Shown here: positions 15,548 to 24,609 of the stretch, piece by piece
Layout of the letters: every line of letters starts with the position of its first letter
Numbering within the stretch: the stretch's first letter is position 1
Origin: Aerococcus sp. UBA6277
GTDB taxonomy: Bacteria; Bacillota; Bacilli; Lactobacillales; Aerococcaceae
Length of the DNA stretch: 30,927 nt
NCBI RefSeq assembly: GCF_002440555.1
Contig: NZ_DJUR01000013.1
Coordinates: 1-30,927, forward strand
Direction of reading: 5' to 3'
Position numbers and translations under genes: made by a program
The notes under the pieces: model-generated
The model's database searches: none
What the model saw: only the letters and a program-made list of their open reading frames with translations
What the model was told of the DNA's origin: nothing

Positions 15548-16312
15548 ATGATGGATCAAGAAATTATTCACGCTAGTAAGACACTATATCAAGCAGACAA
15601 TGAAAAAGTACCGGTACCATACGGGAAATTTGGAATTGTCAACGAAGAAGACGGCTATCGAGTGCAACAAGCTGTTTTAGATTTAAGAAAAGCGGCTGGT
15701 GAAAAGGTTGCAGGTTATAAAATTTCTTTGTCAGCAAAAATTCAGCAGTCATTTTTTAAGACCACAACGCCTTTATACGGCGTCATGACAGACAAAGGCG
15801 TTTGGGATTCGGATATGGACCTGAGCAAATTTATGGGTCCTTTGTTAGAATTTGAAATCATATTTAAAGCTGAAGAAAGGATTTCGCCGGACGATTCAGT
15901 GGAAACTATTATGTCTAAATGCCAGGTGGCGACAGGATATGAAATTCCAGATTGCCGGTATGACAACTGGTACGGAAACATTTCAAAATTTGAATTGATT
16001 GCTGATGGAGCAGCCAATGCAGGTATAGTAGCCGGGGAATATGTCAAACGGACTTATCAAGAAATTGATGACGTGATGGGAACAGTAACAGTAGATGGTC
16101 AACCATATACCCAAGGTTCTTCAAAAGAGGTGATGGGCCACCCAGCTTATTCAGTCCAATGGTTGGCACAAAAATTAGCTGAAACAGGCCAAGCTATTGA
16201 ACCAGGAATGTTTGTGGCTTCCGGTGCCGTTAATATGCCGAAAGTCATTCAACCAGGCGTTTATGTAGGCCAATTTGAAGGACTACCACCAGTAACCTTA
16301 TTTGCAAAATAA
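15548..16312 (+). CDS. 2-keto-4-pentenoate hydratase / 4-oxalocrotonate decarboxylase family protein
   Basis: The 254-residue protein belongs to the MhpD/DmpE/DmpH group within the fumarylacetoacetase fold. These enzymes hydrate or decarboxylate 2-keto acids late in meta-cleavage pathways, using Mg or Mn. K58 in GYKIS is present. The three acidic metal ligands of the family appear as E101, E103 (LLEFEI) and E132 (GYEIPDCR), with the same 31-residue spacing as MhpD. The exact substrate cannot be read. AAGGAG (15532-15537) lies ten bases before ATG 15548. Pairing with the odd SDR suggests a short catabolic or detoxification route. Confidence 0.82.
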   Translation: MMDQEIIHASKTLYQADNEKVPVPYGKFGIVNEEDGYRVQQAVLDLRKAAGEKVAGYKISLSAKIQQSFFKTTTPLYGVMTDKGVWDSDMDLSKFMGPLLEFEIIFKAEERISPDDSVETIMSKCQVATGYEIPDCRYDNWYGNISKFELIADGAANAGIVAGEYVKRTYQEIDDVMGTVTVDGQPYTQGSSKEVMGHPAYSVQWLAQKLAETGQAIEPGMFVASGAVNMPKVIQPGVYVGQFEGLPPVTLFAK

Positions 16313-16341
16313 ACACTAAAATTAACACAAAATAAAAGCGA

Positions 16342-16384
16342 AAAAGCATTTGCTTTCCCAAATATTGGAATAGCAAATGCTTTT
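16342..16384. terminator. Bidirectional terminator between convergent genes
   Basis: AAAAGCATTTGCT (16342-16354) and AGCAAATGCTTTT (16372-16384) form a 13-bp stem, with inner TTCC/GGAA pairing. A and T tracts flank both sides. Confidence 0.9.
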
Positions 16385-16408
16385 ATTATCTATCTGAATC
16401 AAATTTTT

Positions 16409-17359
16409 TTAATAGCCTTTTTCTTTAGAAACGACATTGACGGCTAAATCGCCTTTTTCTACGTAAGCTTTTAAGTTAGCTTGGAATATTTTATATGTTT
16501 CGATGGCAAAGTGCTCTACTTGACCAGTCATATGCGGTGTTACATCAATTTTTTCATGGGCCCAGAAAGGATGTTCTTCCGGCAACGGTTCTTCTCTAAA
16601 GACATCAAGGGCTGCATAAGCAATGTCATCTTGATCAATAGCTTCGATTAAGTCCTGGTCTACAACGGCAGAACCACGACCCACATTAATAAATAAGGGT
16701 TGTTTTTCTTGGCGACCGAAATATGTAGCATCAAAGACGTTTTGTGTGGCGTCTGTTTCTGGTAGGACGTTGACGATAATGTTGGCGTCAGTCACTTGTT
16801 CAAAGCCGTCCGCTGTTTTAACCGTTTGATTAAAGTGGTCTACTTCACGCCCAGATGTATTCACTCCGACTGTTTCTAAACCGAATGCTTGTCCGATACG
16901 AGCGATTTCTTTCCCTACATTACCGGCACCAAACACGACCATTTTCTTTTCAAGTAAAGACATGTGTTGGGCATATGCCCAATGTTGGTTTTCTTCACGC
17001 ACTTTATAAATATGTAAACTCCGGTAGTAGTTCAAGATGTAACCAAAAACGGTCTCTGCAATCGGTGTCGCATGAATGCCACTCATGTTGGTGATTTGAA
17101 TCTTTTCATCAGCGACGATTTTTTTAGGCAATTGATTGATGCCAGCGAATTGGACTTGGATCCAGCGAAGGCTATCATAACCATTTGCTGCATATTTATC
17201 AGCTAGCTCAGCATTCCAACCATATTGAATTTCAATATTGGGGAAGTCTGCGTCGGTCAACTCATCCGCCATTTTCATCTGATAATCATTTGCTAAGGTT
17301 TTGATGTCATCAATTTGCCAATCCTTTACACGGTTTGCGATGGCTAATATTTTTTGCAT
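16409..17359 (-). CDS. D-isomer-specific 2-hydroxyacid dehydrogenase family protein
   Basis: The 316-residue NAD-dependent oxidoreductase would interconvert a 2-keto acid and its D-2-hydroxy acid. The NAD-binding GAGNVG is at 144-149. The catalytic triad of the family appears as R228 (NVGRGS), E257 (REEPLPEE) and H276 (DVTPHMTG). The N-terminal substrate-binding domain is less typical, so the substrate is open (D-lactate, glyoxylate and hydroxyisocaproate types are all possible). The start is ATG at 17357-17359, behind GGGAGG on the minus strand. It is convergent with the hydratase gene and monocistronic. Confidence 0.87.
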   Translation of the reverse strand: MQKILAIANRVKDWQIDDIKTLANDYQMKMADELTDADFPNIEIQYGWNAELADKYAANGYDSLRWIQVQFAGINQLPKKIVADEKIQITNMSGIHATPIAETVFGYILNYYRSLHIYKVREENQHWAYAQHMSLLEKKMVVFGAGNVGKEIARIGQAFGLETVGVNTSGREVDHFNQTVKTADGFEQVTDANIIVNVLPETDATQNVFDATYFGRQEKQPLFINVGRGSAVVDQDLIEAIDQDDIAYAALDVFREEPLPEEHPFWAHEKIDVTPHMTGQVEHFAIETYKIFQANLKAYVEKGDLAVNVVSKEKGY

Positions 17360-17388
17360 AGTGTACGCCTCCCTAAAGCATTTTCTCT

Positions 17389-17397
17389 ATTGTATCA
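17389..17397 (-). promoter_or_regulatory. Extended -10 promoter for the 2-hydroxyacid dehydrogenase gene
   Basis: Read on the minus strand, TGATACAAT matches TGnTAnAAT about 30 bases upstream of the start codon. No -35 match is evident. Confidence 0.5.
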
Positions 17398-17494
17398 TTG
17401 ATTGATTGACTTGCGGAAGCAAACACCTTTTTCCGCCAAGATGGCTAAGCATTTGAAAATACATGACCTGTGATTCGTATTTATGCCAGATTTT

Positions 17495-17503
17495 TGCTAT
17501 AAT
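17495..17503 (+). promoter_or_regulatory. Extended -10 promoter for the phoH operon
   Basis: TGCTATAAT is a perfect extended -10 element 32 bases before the phoH start. It lies inside the longer open frame that begins at 17463, which argues that the longer frame is not the true gene start. Confidence 0.65.
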
Positions 17504-17534
17504 TTATTTAATACGAAAAGGGGGAAGTTTTCAT

Positions 17535-18506
17535 TTGACAGAATCTGCAATCAGTAAAAATGTAGCCTTGATGAATCCAGCATTAGCCGTACAACTATTT
17601 GGTACTGAGGACCGTAATCTTTCTTTGATTGAACAAGCTTTTGAGGTGCAAATATTTGCCAGAGATGAGCAAATAGAAGTGACCGGACAAGAAGCGGATG
17701 TTGCCCAAGTGATTGATTTACTGACTGAATTACAAGTAATTCTGCAATCAGGTATCACAATTGGTGAACGTGATGTGGTTACTGCGATTAAAATGGCTAA
17801 CAGTGGGACTTTGAACCACTTTGTAAGTCTATATGAAGAGGAAATTGGCCGGACCTTTGAAGGGAAAGCTATTCGAACAAAAACTGTAGGTCAACGTCAA
17901 TATTTACACGCTGTCAATAAACATGCCATTACTTTCGGGATCGGACCAGCTGGTACCGGGAAAACTTTCTTAGCAGTGATGATGGCCGTTCAGGCATTAA
18001 AACAAGGACGGGTAAAACGAATTGTCCTAACGCGTCCAGCGGTTGAAGCGGGGGAAAGCTTAGGTTTCTTACCTGGTGACTTGAAAGAGAAAGTTGATCC
18101 GTACTTAAGACCAATTTATGATGCCCTATATACCATCTACGGACGGGAGCATACTGAACGCTTACTGGAACGTGGCGTGATTGAAGTGGCACCACTTGCT
18201 TATATGCGTGGTCGGACTTTAGAAGACGCTTTTGTCATTCTTGATGAAGCACAAAATACAACGGTTGCCCAAATGAAGATGTTCTTAACGCGTCTTGGTT
18301 TTGGGTCTAAGATGATTGTCAACGGAGACAAGACACAAATTGATTTACCTAGAGGCGCTAAATCCGGGTTAATCGATGCGGAAAGACACTTGCAGGGGAT
18401 TAAAGATATCGACTTTGTGCACTTTACAGCGACTGATGTTGTTCGTCACCCAGTGGTGTCAGCAATCATCAATGCCTATGCCAATGAAAATAAGGGTAAT
18501 GAATGA
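17535..18506 (+). CDS. phoH: PhoH-like P-loop ATPase
   Basis: The 323-residue cytoplasmic ATPase of the PhoH/YbeZ family is thought to work with YbeY in RNA metabolism. It has an N-terminal KH-like region, Walker A GPAGTGKT at 137-144, a TRPAVEAGE segment, and Walker B VILDEAQNT around 224-232. The start is assigned to TTG 17535, because AAAGGGGGAAG lies seven bases upstream and the length then matches B. subtilis PhoH (319); the frame is open up to 17463 but overlaps the promoter. ybeY follows after 31 bp, a pairing conserved across bacteria. Confidence 0.93.
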   Translation: MTESAISKNVALMNPALAVQLFGTEDRNLSLIEQAFEVQIFARDEQIEVTGQEADVAQVIDLLTELQVILQSGITIGERDVVTAIKMANSGTLNHFVSLYEEEIGRTFEGKAIRTKTVGQRQYLHAVNKHAITFGIGPAGTGKTFLAVMMAVQALKQGRVKRIVLTRPAVEAGESLGFLPGDLKEKVDPYLRPIYDALYTIYGREHTERLLERGVIEVAPLAYMRGRTLEDAFVILDEAQNTTVAQMKMFLTRLGFGSKMIVNGDKTQIDLPRGAKSGLIDAERHLQGIKDIDFVHFTATDVVRHPVVSAIINAYANENKGNE

Positions 18507-18537
18507 TAGATAAGGCAAAAAGAAAAAAGGTGAAAAA

Positions 18538-19014
18538 GTGTTAGATTTAATTTTTGAAGATAATACGAACGAGCTATCTAGTAAACATGAAGAGATGTTG
18601 CATGAATTGTTGGATTTTGCAGCAGATTATTTGAAACTTACTGGAGAAATTGACTTATCTTTAACCATCGTGAACGATGCAGAAATTCATGAAATTAATA
18701 AAACTTACCGCAACATTGACCGTCCAACTGACGTGATTTCTTTTGCGATTGAAGATTTAGGAGAAGATGAATTAGCAGTTATGGGCTTGCCAGAGGATAT
18801 GCCACGTGAATTGGGCGATCTTTTTATCTCGATTGATAAAACACGTGAACAAGCAGCTGATTATGGCCATTCTTTTGAACGTGAACTAGGCTTTTTAGCT
18901 GTCCATGGATTCTTGCATTTGAATGGTTATGACCATATGAATGAAGCAGATGAAAAAGAAATGTTTGGCCTACAGAAAGAGATTTTAGATGCTTATGGAC
19001 TTAAAAGAGCGTAA
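18538..19014 (+). CDS. ybeY: Endoribonuclease YbeY (rRNA maturation factor)
   Basis: This zinc metalloprotein is needed for 16S rRNA 3'-end maturation and ribosome quality control. The 158 residues carry the invariant HGFLHLNGYDH with zinc ligands H123, H127 and H133, preceded by the typical RNIDRPTDVISFA segment. The start is GTG with AAGGTG five bases upstream. The gene lies between phoH and dgkA and overlaps dgkA by about 20 bases. Confidence 0.96.
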   Translation: MLDLIFEDNTNELSSKHEEMLHELLDFAADYLKLTGEIDLSLTIVNDAEIHEINKTYRNIDRPTDVISFAIEDLGEDELAVMGLPEDMPRELGDLFISIDKTREQAADYGHSFERELGFLAVHGFLHLNGYDHMNEADEKEMFGLQKEILDAYGLKRA

Positions 19015-19408
19015 ACAAGTACAAAAACCACCAAAAGTGGATAAGAACCATAATTTTTTTGAATCAATGGGTTATGCATTAAATGGGATAAAATTTTCCT
19101 TTGTCCATGAACGAAATATCCGTTACCAGATTCTGGGCTTAATTTTAGTTATGTCGGCCGCTTGGTTTTTTACTTTGTCCGTTGAAAAGTGGTTAATTTT
19201 GATTTTGACTTGCGCCATTGTGATCTGTATGGAAATTACCAATACCATTGCTGAGTGGATTATAGATTTAGTGACTGACAACCAATACCATCCCATTGCA
19301 AAAAATGTGAAGGATGTAGCGGCTGGTGGCGTACTGATTTCATCTACAATGGCCGTTATCGTTGGTTTGTTGATATTTGTACCTGAGATTTTACTTTTGT
19401 TCAAATGA
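18995..19408 (+). CDS. dgkA: Diacylglycerol kinase / undecaprenol kinase (DgkA family)
   Basis: This small integral membrane kinase in Gram-positive bacteria phosphorylates undecaprenol to feed the lipid carrier pool for wall synthesis. It has 137 residues with three transmembrane segments. The signature EITNTIAEWIIDLVTD, followed by HPIAKNVKDVAAGGVL, carries the conserved Glu, Asn and Asp residues of the active site. The start lies inside ybeY and is uncertain: ATG 18989 and ATG 18995 are both possible and the ribosome-binding site is weak, so coupling to ybeY translation is likely. era follows after 24 bp. Confidence 0.93.
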   Translation: MDLKERKQVQKPPKVDKNHNFFESMGYALNGIKFSFVHERNIRYQILGLILVMSAAWFFTLSVEKWLILILTCAIVICMEITNTIAEWIIDLVTDNQYHPIAKNVKDVAAGGVLISSTMAVIVGLLIFVPEILLLFK

Positions 19409-19432
19409 ATATATAAATAAGGGAGACTATTT

Positions 19433-20431
19433 TTGAATATAGAAGATTTTAATATAAACGATTTTGACAACATTGAGGATTTAGAAAAATTACTAGAGGA
19501 CGACGGAGAACAAGCTGAAGATGACTTTGGTGGGTATAAGTCAGGTTTTGTGGCCATCGTTGGCCGTCCGAATGTTGGGAAATCAACCTTTTTAAACCGC
19601 GTCGTAGGGCAAAAAGTTGCCATCATGACTGACAAGGCGCAAACGACGCGTAATAAAATCCAAGCGGTTTATACAACAGATGAGGCGCAAATTGTTTTCA
19701 TTGACACACCAGGTATTCATAAACCCCATAATGAGTTAGGTGAATTCATGAATAAGTCTGCCTACCAATCACTTGAAGAAGTAGATGCCATCTTAATGTT
19801 GGTGAATGCGGAAGAACCAATTGGCCCGGGTGACAAATTCGTCTTTGAAAAGATTAAAAATTACAAGACTCGTAAGTTCTTGGGTGTCAATAAAATTGAT
19901 AAGGTATCGCCTGAAGCACTAGCGGACTTTATGCAAACTATTCCAAGCCCTGAATCTTTTGACGGGATTATCCCTCTATCTGCTTTAAACGGTAATAATG
20001 TGGAGACCTTGATCGATACCTTGGTTGGTTTATTGCCGAATGGACCACAATACTACCCATCTGAATTTATCACAGACCATCCTGAATACTTTGTTGTTTC
20101 TGAATTAATCCGTGAACAAATTCTTTTAAATACGTATGAAGAAATTCCACATTCAGTTGCTGTTCAAGTAGACTCCATGCAAAAAGATGAACTGGACCGT
20201 GTGCATGTGTATGCGACCATTATCGTCGATCAAAAGAGTCAGAAAGGGATTATCATTGGTAAGGGCGGTAAGATGATCAAGAAAATTGGTGTTGAAGCCC
20301 GTAAAGAAATTGAAAACCTACTAGGTTCAAAAATTTATTTAGAACTTTGGGTCAAAATTATCAAAAACTGGCGTAACAATAAGTCTAACTTAGGAGACTT
20401 AGGTTACAACCATAAAAACTACAAGGGTTAA
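19433..20431 (+). CDS. era: GTPase Era with an acidic N-terminal extension
   Basis: Era binds the 3' end of 16S rRNA and checks 30S assembly. The G motifs are G1 GRPNVGKS (44-51), G3 DTPG (91-94) and G4 NKID (153-156). The C-terminal KH domain has GKGG at 276-279, and the chain ends with the typical [13 protein letters not shown]. The protein has 332 residues against about 300 usually, because about 35 residues precede the G domain; 14 of these are Asp or Glu and one is Lys. The start is TTG 19433 with GGGAG seven bases upstream. No in-frame ATG occurs in the extension, and the next in-frame GTG (19550) would cut into the first strand. recO follows after 75 bp. Confidence 0.95.
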   Translation: MNIEDFNINDFDNIEDLEKLLEDDGEQAEDDFGGYKSGFVAIVGRPNVGKSTFLNRVVGQKVAIMTDKAQTTRNKIQAVYTTDEAQIVFIDTPGIHKPHNELGEFMNKSAYQSLEEVDAILMLVNAEEPIGPGDKFVFEKIKNYKTRKFLGVNKIDKVSPEALADFMQTIPSPESFDGIIPLSALNGNNVETLIDTLVGLLPNGPQYYPSEFITDHPEYFVVSELIREQILLNTYEEIPHSVAVQVDSMQKDELDRVHVYATIIVDQKSQKGIIIGKGGKMIKKIGVEARKEIENLLGSKIYLELWVKIIKNWRNNKSNLGDLGYNHKNYKG

Positions 20432-20506
20432 TGGCAGGCATTAATCAAGTCTAGCTATCATAAAAATCGAAACATATTGACATGAGTATTGAAAGGGGAC
20501 AAGACC

Positions 20507-21307
20507 ATGCGAAAGGACCATTACGCGCGTTTCGATGGAATTGTCCTTTTTACGCGGAAATACAAGGAAAAAGACCTGCTGATTAAAATATTCACCAAGG
20601 AATTTGGTAAGCGGATGTTTTTCATTAAGAATATACAACGACAGAATAATGGTTTAAGGGAAATTGCCTTTCCTTATATGCGGGCCTCATTTGTTGGAAC
20701 CATTAACGATAAAGGTTTTTCTTTTCTTAATGATACGGGAGATGTTCTATTTCCAAAGACAACCATCGCAGATATACAGGCCAATGCCTATGCAGCCTAC
20801 ATGACAGGTTTGACCGATGCCGCCTTTGAAGACTTTATTGAAGAAGACAAGGTTTTTAATTTGTTGTGGCAAGGTCTAGGCAAAATAGAAGCCGGCGTCG
20901 ATCCGTCAGTCGTGGCCAATATATTTGAGATTCAGTTGCTGCCGAAATTCGGGGTCGCCCCTAACTTTAGGTCTTGTGTTATTTGTGGCCGTGATCAAGG
21001 CCGTTTTGACTATTCCATGCAGTATGCTGGCGTTTTATGTGAACAACATTTTCATATGGATGACAGGCGTCTCCATTGGTCACCAAGGGCAAGTCATTTT
21101 ATCCGACTATTTAGTCAAATGCCCTATGACAAACTAGGGCAAGTGAACTTACAGGCGGCAACGAAAACTGAAATTCGCCAAGCTTTGGATGATCTTTACG
21201 AAGAGTATGTAGGGATCCACTTAAAAAGTAAGCATTTCATCAGTCAGATGGAAACTTTTGTCAATCCGCTTGACGATAAAAGAGAAAAAAAGTATGATAA
21301 TAGCTGA
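20507..21307 (+). CDS. recO: DNA repair protein RecO
   Basis: RecO anneals single strands and, with RecR, loads RecA in gap repair. The 266 residues show an N-terminal OB fold (starting near FDGIVLFTRKYKEKDLLIKI) and a helical domain with a zinc site in CVICG and a later CEQH. The start is ATG 20507 with GAAAGGGGA upstream; TTG 20489 precedes that site. The last 40 bases contain the promoter for the next operon. Placement between era and glyQ is conserved in Bacilli. Confidence 0.93.
   Translation: MRKDHYARFDGIVLFTRKYKEKDLLIKIFTKEFGKRMFFIKNIQRQNNGLREIAFPYMRASFVGTINDKGFSFLNDTGDVLFPKTTIADIQANAYAAYMTGLTDAAFEDFIEEDKVFNLLWQGLGKIEAGVDPSVVANIFEIQLLPKFGVAPNFRSCVICGRDQGRFDYSMQYAGVLCEQHFHMDDRRLHWSPRASHFIRLFSQMPYDKLGQVNLQAATKTEIRQALDDLYEEYVGIHLKSKHFISQMETFVNPLDDKREKKYDNS
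21270..21298 (+). promoter_or_regulatory. Promoter for glyQS inside the 3' end of recO
   Basis: TTGACG (21270-21275) and TATGAT (21293-21298) are separated by 17 bp. The predicted start near 21305 gives a T-box leader of normal length. Confidence 0.75.
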
Positions 21308-21516
21308 ATAAAAGAAGTGCAGTGAAAATACTAAGTAGGAAGATGTAGATTCCAAAGCGAAGCCGGATAGTGAAAGCGGCTGGATTGAAACCTTGTGAAG
21401 GCATATTGGAGCACTTAACAATAAAGCGCTAATGGATCTTATCCGTTAGAAGTAGGGTGGAACCGCGAGATAATCGTCCCTATGTGTTTGTTTTTTCAAA
21501 TACATAGGGGCTTTTT
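21305..21516 (+). promoter_or_regulatory. T-box leader (tRNA-Gly-sensing) controlling glyQS
   Basis: The likely specifier is GGC (Gly) at 21400-21402, in the context GTGAAGGCATATTGGAGC. The T-box AGGGTGGAACCGCG lies at 21454-21467. The variable base in the UGGN bulge is A, which fits the U73 discriminator of bacterial tRNA-Gly. Uncharged tRNA-Gly should favour the antiterminator over the following terminator. Confidence 0.93.
21476..21516 (+). terminator. T-box intrinsic terminator before glyQ
   Basis: A 15-bp stem (21476-21490 with 21497-21511, two G-U pairs) is followed by five T. Confidence 0.92.
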
Positions 21517-21576
21517 AGTGTCTTCTGATGTATTTGACCACTGTCACAATAGATAAAAAATGAGGAAGTGAACATC

Positions 21577-22494
21577 TTGGCAAAAAATCATAAAACATTT
21601 CAAGATATAATTTTAACGTTACAAAACTACTGGGCTGAACAAGGTTGTTTAGTTTTAAACGCTTATGACACAGAAAAAGGTGCGGGTACCATGTCACCTT
21701 ATACTTTCTTGCGTGCAATTGGTCCTGAACCATGGAACGCTTGTTACGTAGAACCTTCTCGTCGTCCAGCAGATGGTCGTTACGGTGAAAACCCTAACCG
21801 TCTATACCAACATCACCAATTCCAAGTCGTGATGAAACCAAACCCAGATAATATTCAAGAATTATACATTGAAAGCTTGAAACAATTAGGGATTGACCCA
21901 TTAAAACATGACATTCGTTTTGTAGAAGACAACTGGGAAAACCCATCACTTGGCTGTGCTGGTTTAGGTTGGGAAGTTTGGTTAGATGGGATGGAAGTCA
22001 CCCAATTTACTTATTTCCAACAAGTGGGTGGTTTAGAGTGTAAGCCTGTTACCTCTGAATTAACATATGGTTTGGAACGTTTAGCTTCTTACATCCAAGA
22101 AGTAGATTCAGTTTACGATATTGAATGGGTTGAAGGCGTTAAATATGGTGAAATTTTTGGTCAAGCAGAATACGAGCATTCAGTTTACTCATTTGAGGAA
22201 TCGGATGTAGATATGTTATTCGCTGCCTTCAATAAATATGAAGCTGAAGCCTTGAAACAAATCGACAATGAATTAGTCCACCCAGCTTATGACTACATTT
22301 TGAAATGTTCACATGCATTTAACTTACTAGACGCGCGTGGTGTGATTTCTGTTACTGACCGTGCCGCTTACCTTGCTCGTATCCGTAACATGGCCCGCCG
22401 TGTAGCTAAAATGTTTGTGAAGAAACGTGCTGACTTGGGTTACCCTTTGTTAGACCGAGAAACAGCAGAAGCGTTATTGAAGGAGGAAAAATAA
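21577..22494 (+). CDS. glyQ: Glycyl-tRNA synthetase alpha subunit
   Basis: This is the catalytic subunit of the alpha2beta2 glycyl-tRNA synthetase used by most bacteria. The 305 residues begin [19 protein letters not shown] and contain the [13 protein letters not shown] and [19 protein letters not shown] segments that mark the family. The start is assigned to TTG 21577 because GAGGAAG (21562-21568) is then well spaced; GTG 21568 overlaps that site. It is controlled by a Gly T-box. The TAA overlaps the ATG of glyS by one base. Confidence 0.96.
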   Translation: MAKNHKTFQDIILTLQNYWAEQGCLVLNAYDTEKGAGTMSPYTFLRAIGPEPWNACYVEPSRRPADGRYGENPNRLYQHHQFQVVMKPNPDNIQELYIESLKQLGIDPLKHDIRFVEDNWENPSLGCAGLGWEVWLDGMEVTQFTYFQQVGGLECKPVTSELTYGLERLASYIQEVDSVYDIEWVEGVKYGEIFGQAEYEHSVYSFEESDVDMLFAAFNKYEAEALKQIDNELVHPAYDYILKCSHAFNLLDARGVISVTDRAAYLARIRNMARRVAKMFVKKRADLGYPLLDRETAEALLKEEK

Positions 22495-24572
22495 TGAGCC
22501 AACATACATTTTTATTTGAAATTGGTTTGGAAGAAGTACCTGCTCAATACGTACGTAATGCCGTGAACCAATTAAAATCACTAGTAGAAAACTTTTTATC
22601 AGACAACCGTTTAACTTTTGACAATGTCGAAACATTTGCGACACCGCGTCGTTTGACTGTACGTGTTAATGGATTAGCCGACAAGCAAACAGACTTTTCT
22701 GATGTAGCTAAGGGACCCGCTAAACGTATTGCTCAAGATGAAGAGGGAAATTGGACCAAAGCTGCCCAAGGTTTCGCACGCGGTAAAGGTGCTTCTGTTG
22801 AGGATATTTACTTTGAAGAAGTTAAAGGTGAAGAGTATGTCTTCATTAATATTTCGCAACCAGGTAGCCAAGCGGCTGACATTTTACAAGATGTAGTTTC
22901 AGTTATCGACCAAATGTCATTCCCTGTTTCAATGCACTGGGCTTCGTATGACGTTAAATACATCCGTCCAATCCACTGGATGGTTGCCCTATTAGATGAC
23001 CAAGTCTTACCGTTAACTTTCTTGAACCTAACAGCTTCAAATATCTCACGTGGACACCGTTACCTAGGTTCTCAAGAAGTTGTGATCAATGACGCGAATG
23101 CTTATGAAGCAGCCTTAGCTGATGAATTTGTTATTGTAAACCAAGACGAACGAAAAGCATTAATCCAACAACAAATCGACCAATTAGCGAGCGAAAACAA
23201 ATATCAAATCGATATCGATGCTGACTTACTTGAAGAAGTTACCCAAATTGTTGAATACCCAACAGCCTTTGTCGGCAACTTCGACGAGAAATACTTAGAG
23301 TTGCCGGATGAAGTATTGATCACTTCAATGAAGAACCACCAACGTTACTTCTATGTAAAAGACCAAGCAGGCAAATTGTTGCCATTATTCGTAGCTGTTC
23401 GTAACGGTAATGCTGAACATTTAGATAATGTCCGTAAGGGTAATCAAAAAGTCTTGACTGCACGTTTGGAAGATGGTTTCTTCTTCGTCAATGAAGATAA
23501 AACCAAAACGATTCAAGACTTCCAGGGCCGTTTAGCTAAGGTAACTTTCCATGCTGAAATTGGTTCCTTACAGGAAAAAACGGCCCGTACAGGTCAAATC
23601 GCCAAATATTTAGCCGAAAAATGGTCAGGTCAGTTAGCCGACGTCCAAACCGAAGACATCACGCGTACTGGTGAAATCTACAAGTTCGATTTAATGACCG
23701 GTATTGTGGATGAATTCTCAGAATTACAAGGAATAATGGGTGAAAAATATGCCTTAGCTTTTGGTGAAGCGCCTGCAGTTGCTACTGCTATTCGCGAACA
23801 CTACATGCCAATTTCTGCTGAAGGTGAATTACCTGCTAGTCAATTGGGTAAATTGTTTGCGGTGTCAGATAAACTAGATTCAGTGATTTCATTCTTTAAT
23901 ATTGACCGCATTCCTTCTGGTTCAAACGATCCATTTGCATTACGTCGACAAACATCAGGAATTGTACGGATTCTAATCGAAAATGAGTTAACTTTTGACT
24001 GGAAAACTGATATCATTAATATCTTGCAGACTGTTTACGGTATTGAAGACCAAGAACGCCTAGTTCAATTACAAACAGCTTTAAGCCAATTTGTGAATGA
24101 TCGGTTGAAAGCTATCTTAAATGACCAAGAAATACGTTATGATATTGCGGATGCTGTTTTGCAAAGCCACTCAGCGGATGTCTTAAGAAAATTAGCGGCA
24201 AGTAAAGTCTTACAAGCAGCTAGTGAAAAAGCGTCATTTAAAGAAACGCTTGAAGCATGGAACCGTATTTTGAACTTGGGTGCGAAAGCCCGTGAACTAA
24301 ATGTCCAAGATGTTAAAATAGAAGAAAGCCGTTTTGAATCTGATTCAGAAGTTGCGTTATTCAATGCTGCTAAAGGCTTAGAGATGACAAATGACATGCA
24401 GAACAACTATAATCAACTTGAGGCTTTAACACCAGTTATCACTGAATTCTTTGATAACAACATGGTATTTGCTGAAGATCAAACGGTACAAAATAACCGG
24501 TTAGCCATCTTAAGCATGATTGCGCAAGCCATTTTAACGCTTGCTGATACAAACCGTATTAACACGAAATAA
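22494..24572 (+). CDS. glyS: Glycyl-tRNA synthetase beta subunit
   Basis: The 692-residue beta subunit supplies tRNA recognition. Visible features are the N-terminal FEIGLEEVPAQYV, TPRRLTVRV, a KGPAKRIA segment, an HD-like helical domain around SDKLDSVISFF, and a C-terminal DALR-type anticodon-binding region. The length is normal. AAGGAGG lies at the end of glyQ, and the ATG overlaps the glyQ stop by one base. obgE follows after 37 bp with no terminator visible, so it may belong to the same transcript. Confidence 0.97.
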   Translation: MSQHTFLFEIGLEEVPAQYVRNAVNQLKSLVENFLSDNRLTFDNVETFATPRRLTVRVNGLADKQTDFSDVAKGPAKRIAQDEEGNWTKAAQGFARGKGASVEDIYFEEVKGEEYVFINISQPGSQAADILQDVVSVIDQMSFPVSMHWASYDVKYIRPIHWMVALLDDQVLPLTFLNLTASNISRGHRYLGSQEVVINDANAYEAALADEFVIVNQDERKALIQQQIDQLASENKYQIDIDADLLEEVTQIVEYPTAFVGNFDEKYLELPDEVLITSMKNHQRYFYVKDQAGKLLPLFVAVRNGNAEHLDNVRKGNQKVLTARLEDGFFFVNEDKTKTIQDFQGRLAKVTFHAEIGSLQEKTARTGQIAKYLAEKWSGQLADVQTEDITRTGEIYKFDLMTGIVDEFSELQGIMGEKYALAFGEAPAVATAIREHYMPISAEGELPASQLGKLFAVSDKLDSVISFFNIDRIPSGSNDPFALRRQTSGIVRILIENELTFDWKTDIINILQTVYGIEDQERLVQLQTALSQFVNDRLKAILNDQEIRYDIADAVLQSHSADVLRKLAASKVLQAASEKASFKETLEAWNRILNLGAKARELNVQDVKIEESRFESDSEVALFNAAKGLEMTNDMQNNYNQLEALTPVITEFFDNNMVFAEDQTVQNNRLAILSMIAQAILTLADTNRINTK

Positions 24573-24609
24573 AAATAAAAATTAAAGAAAATGAAAGGAG
24601 GGGTAACAC

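Noticed and set aside
17411..17442. Hairpin CTTGCGGAA / TTCCGCCAAG between the hydroxyacid dehydrogenase gene and phoH
   Set aside because: It has one bulged base and no T run on either strand, and the genes are divergent here, so a terminator makes little sense.
17463..17534. Longer phoH starting at ATG 17463
   Set aside because: This stretch contains a perfect extended -10 promoter and a ribosome-binding site placed for TTG 17535; the shorter protein matches family length.
19123..19635. 170-codon minus-strand frame across dgkA and era
   Set aside because: Antisense shadow of two conserved genes; low-complexity Ser/Lys-rich product with no recognisable motif.
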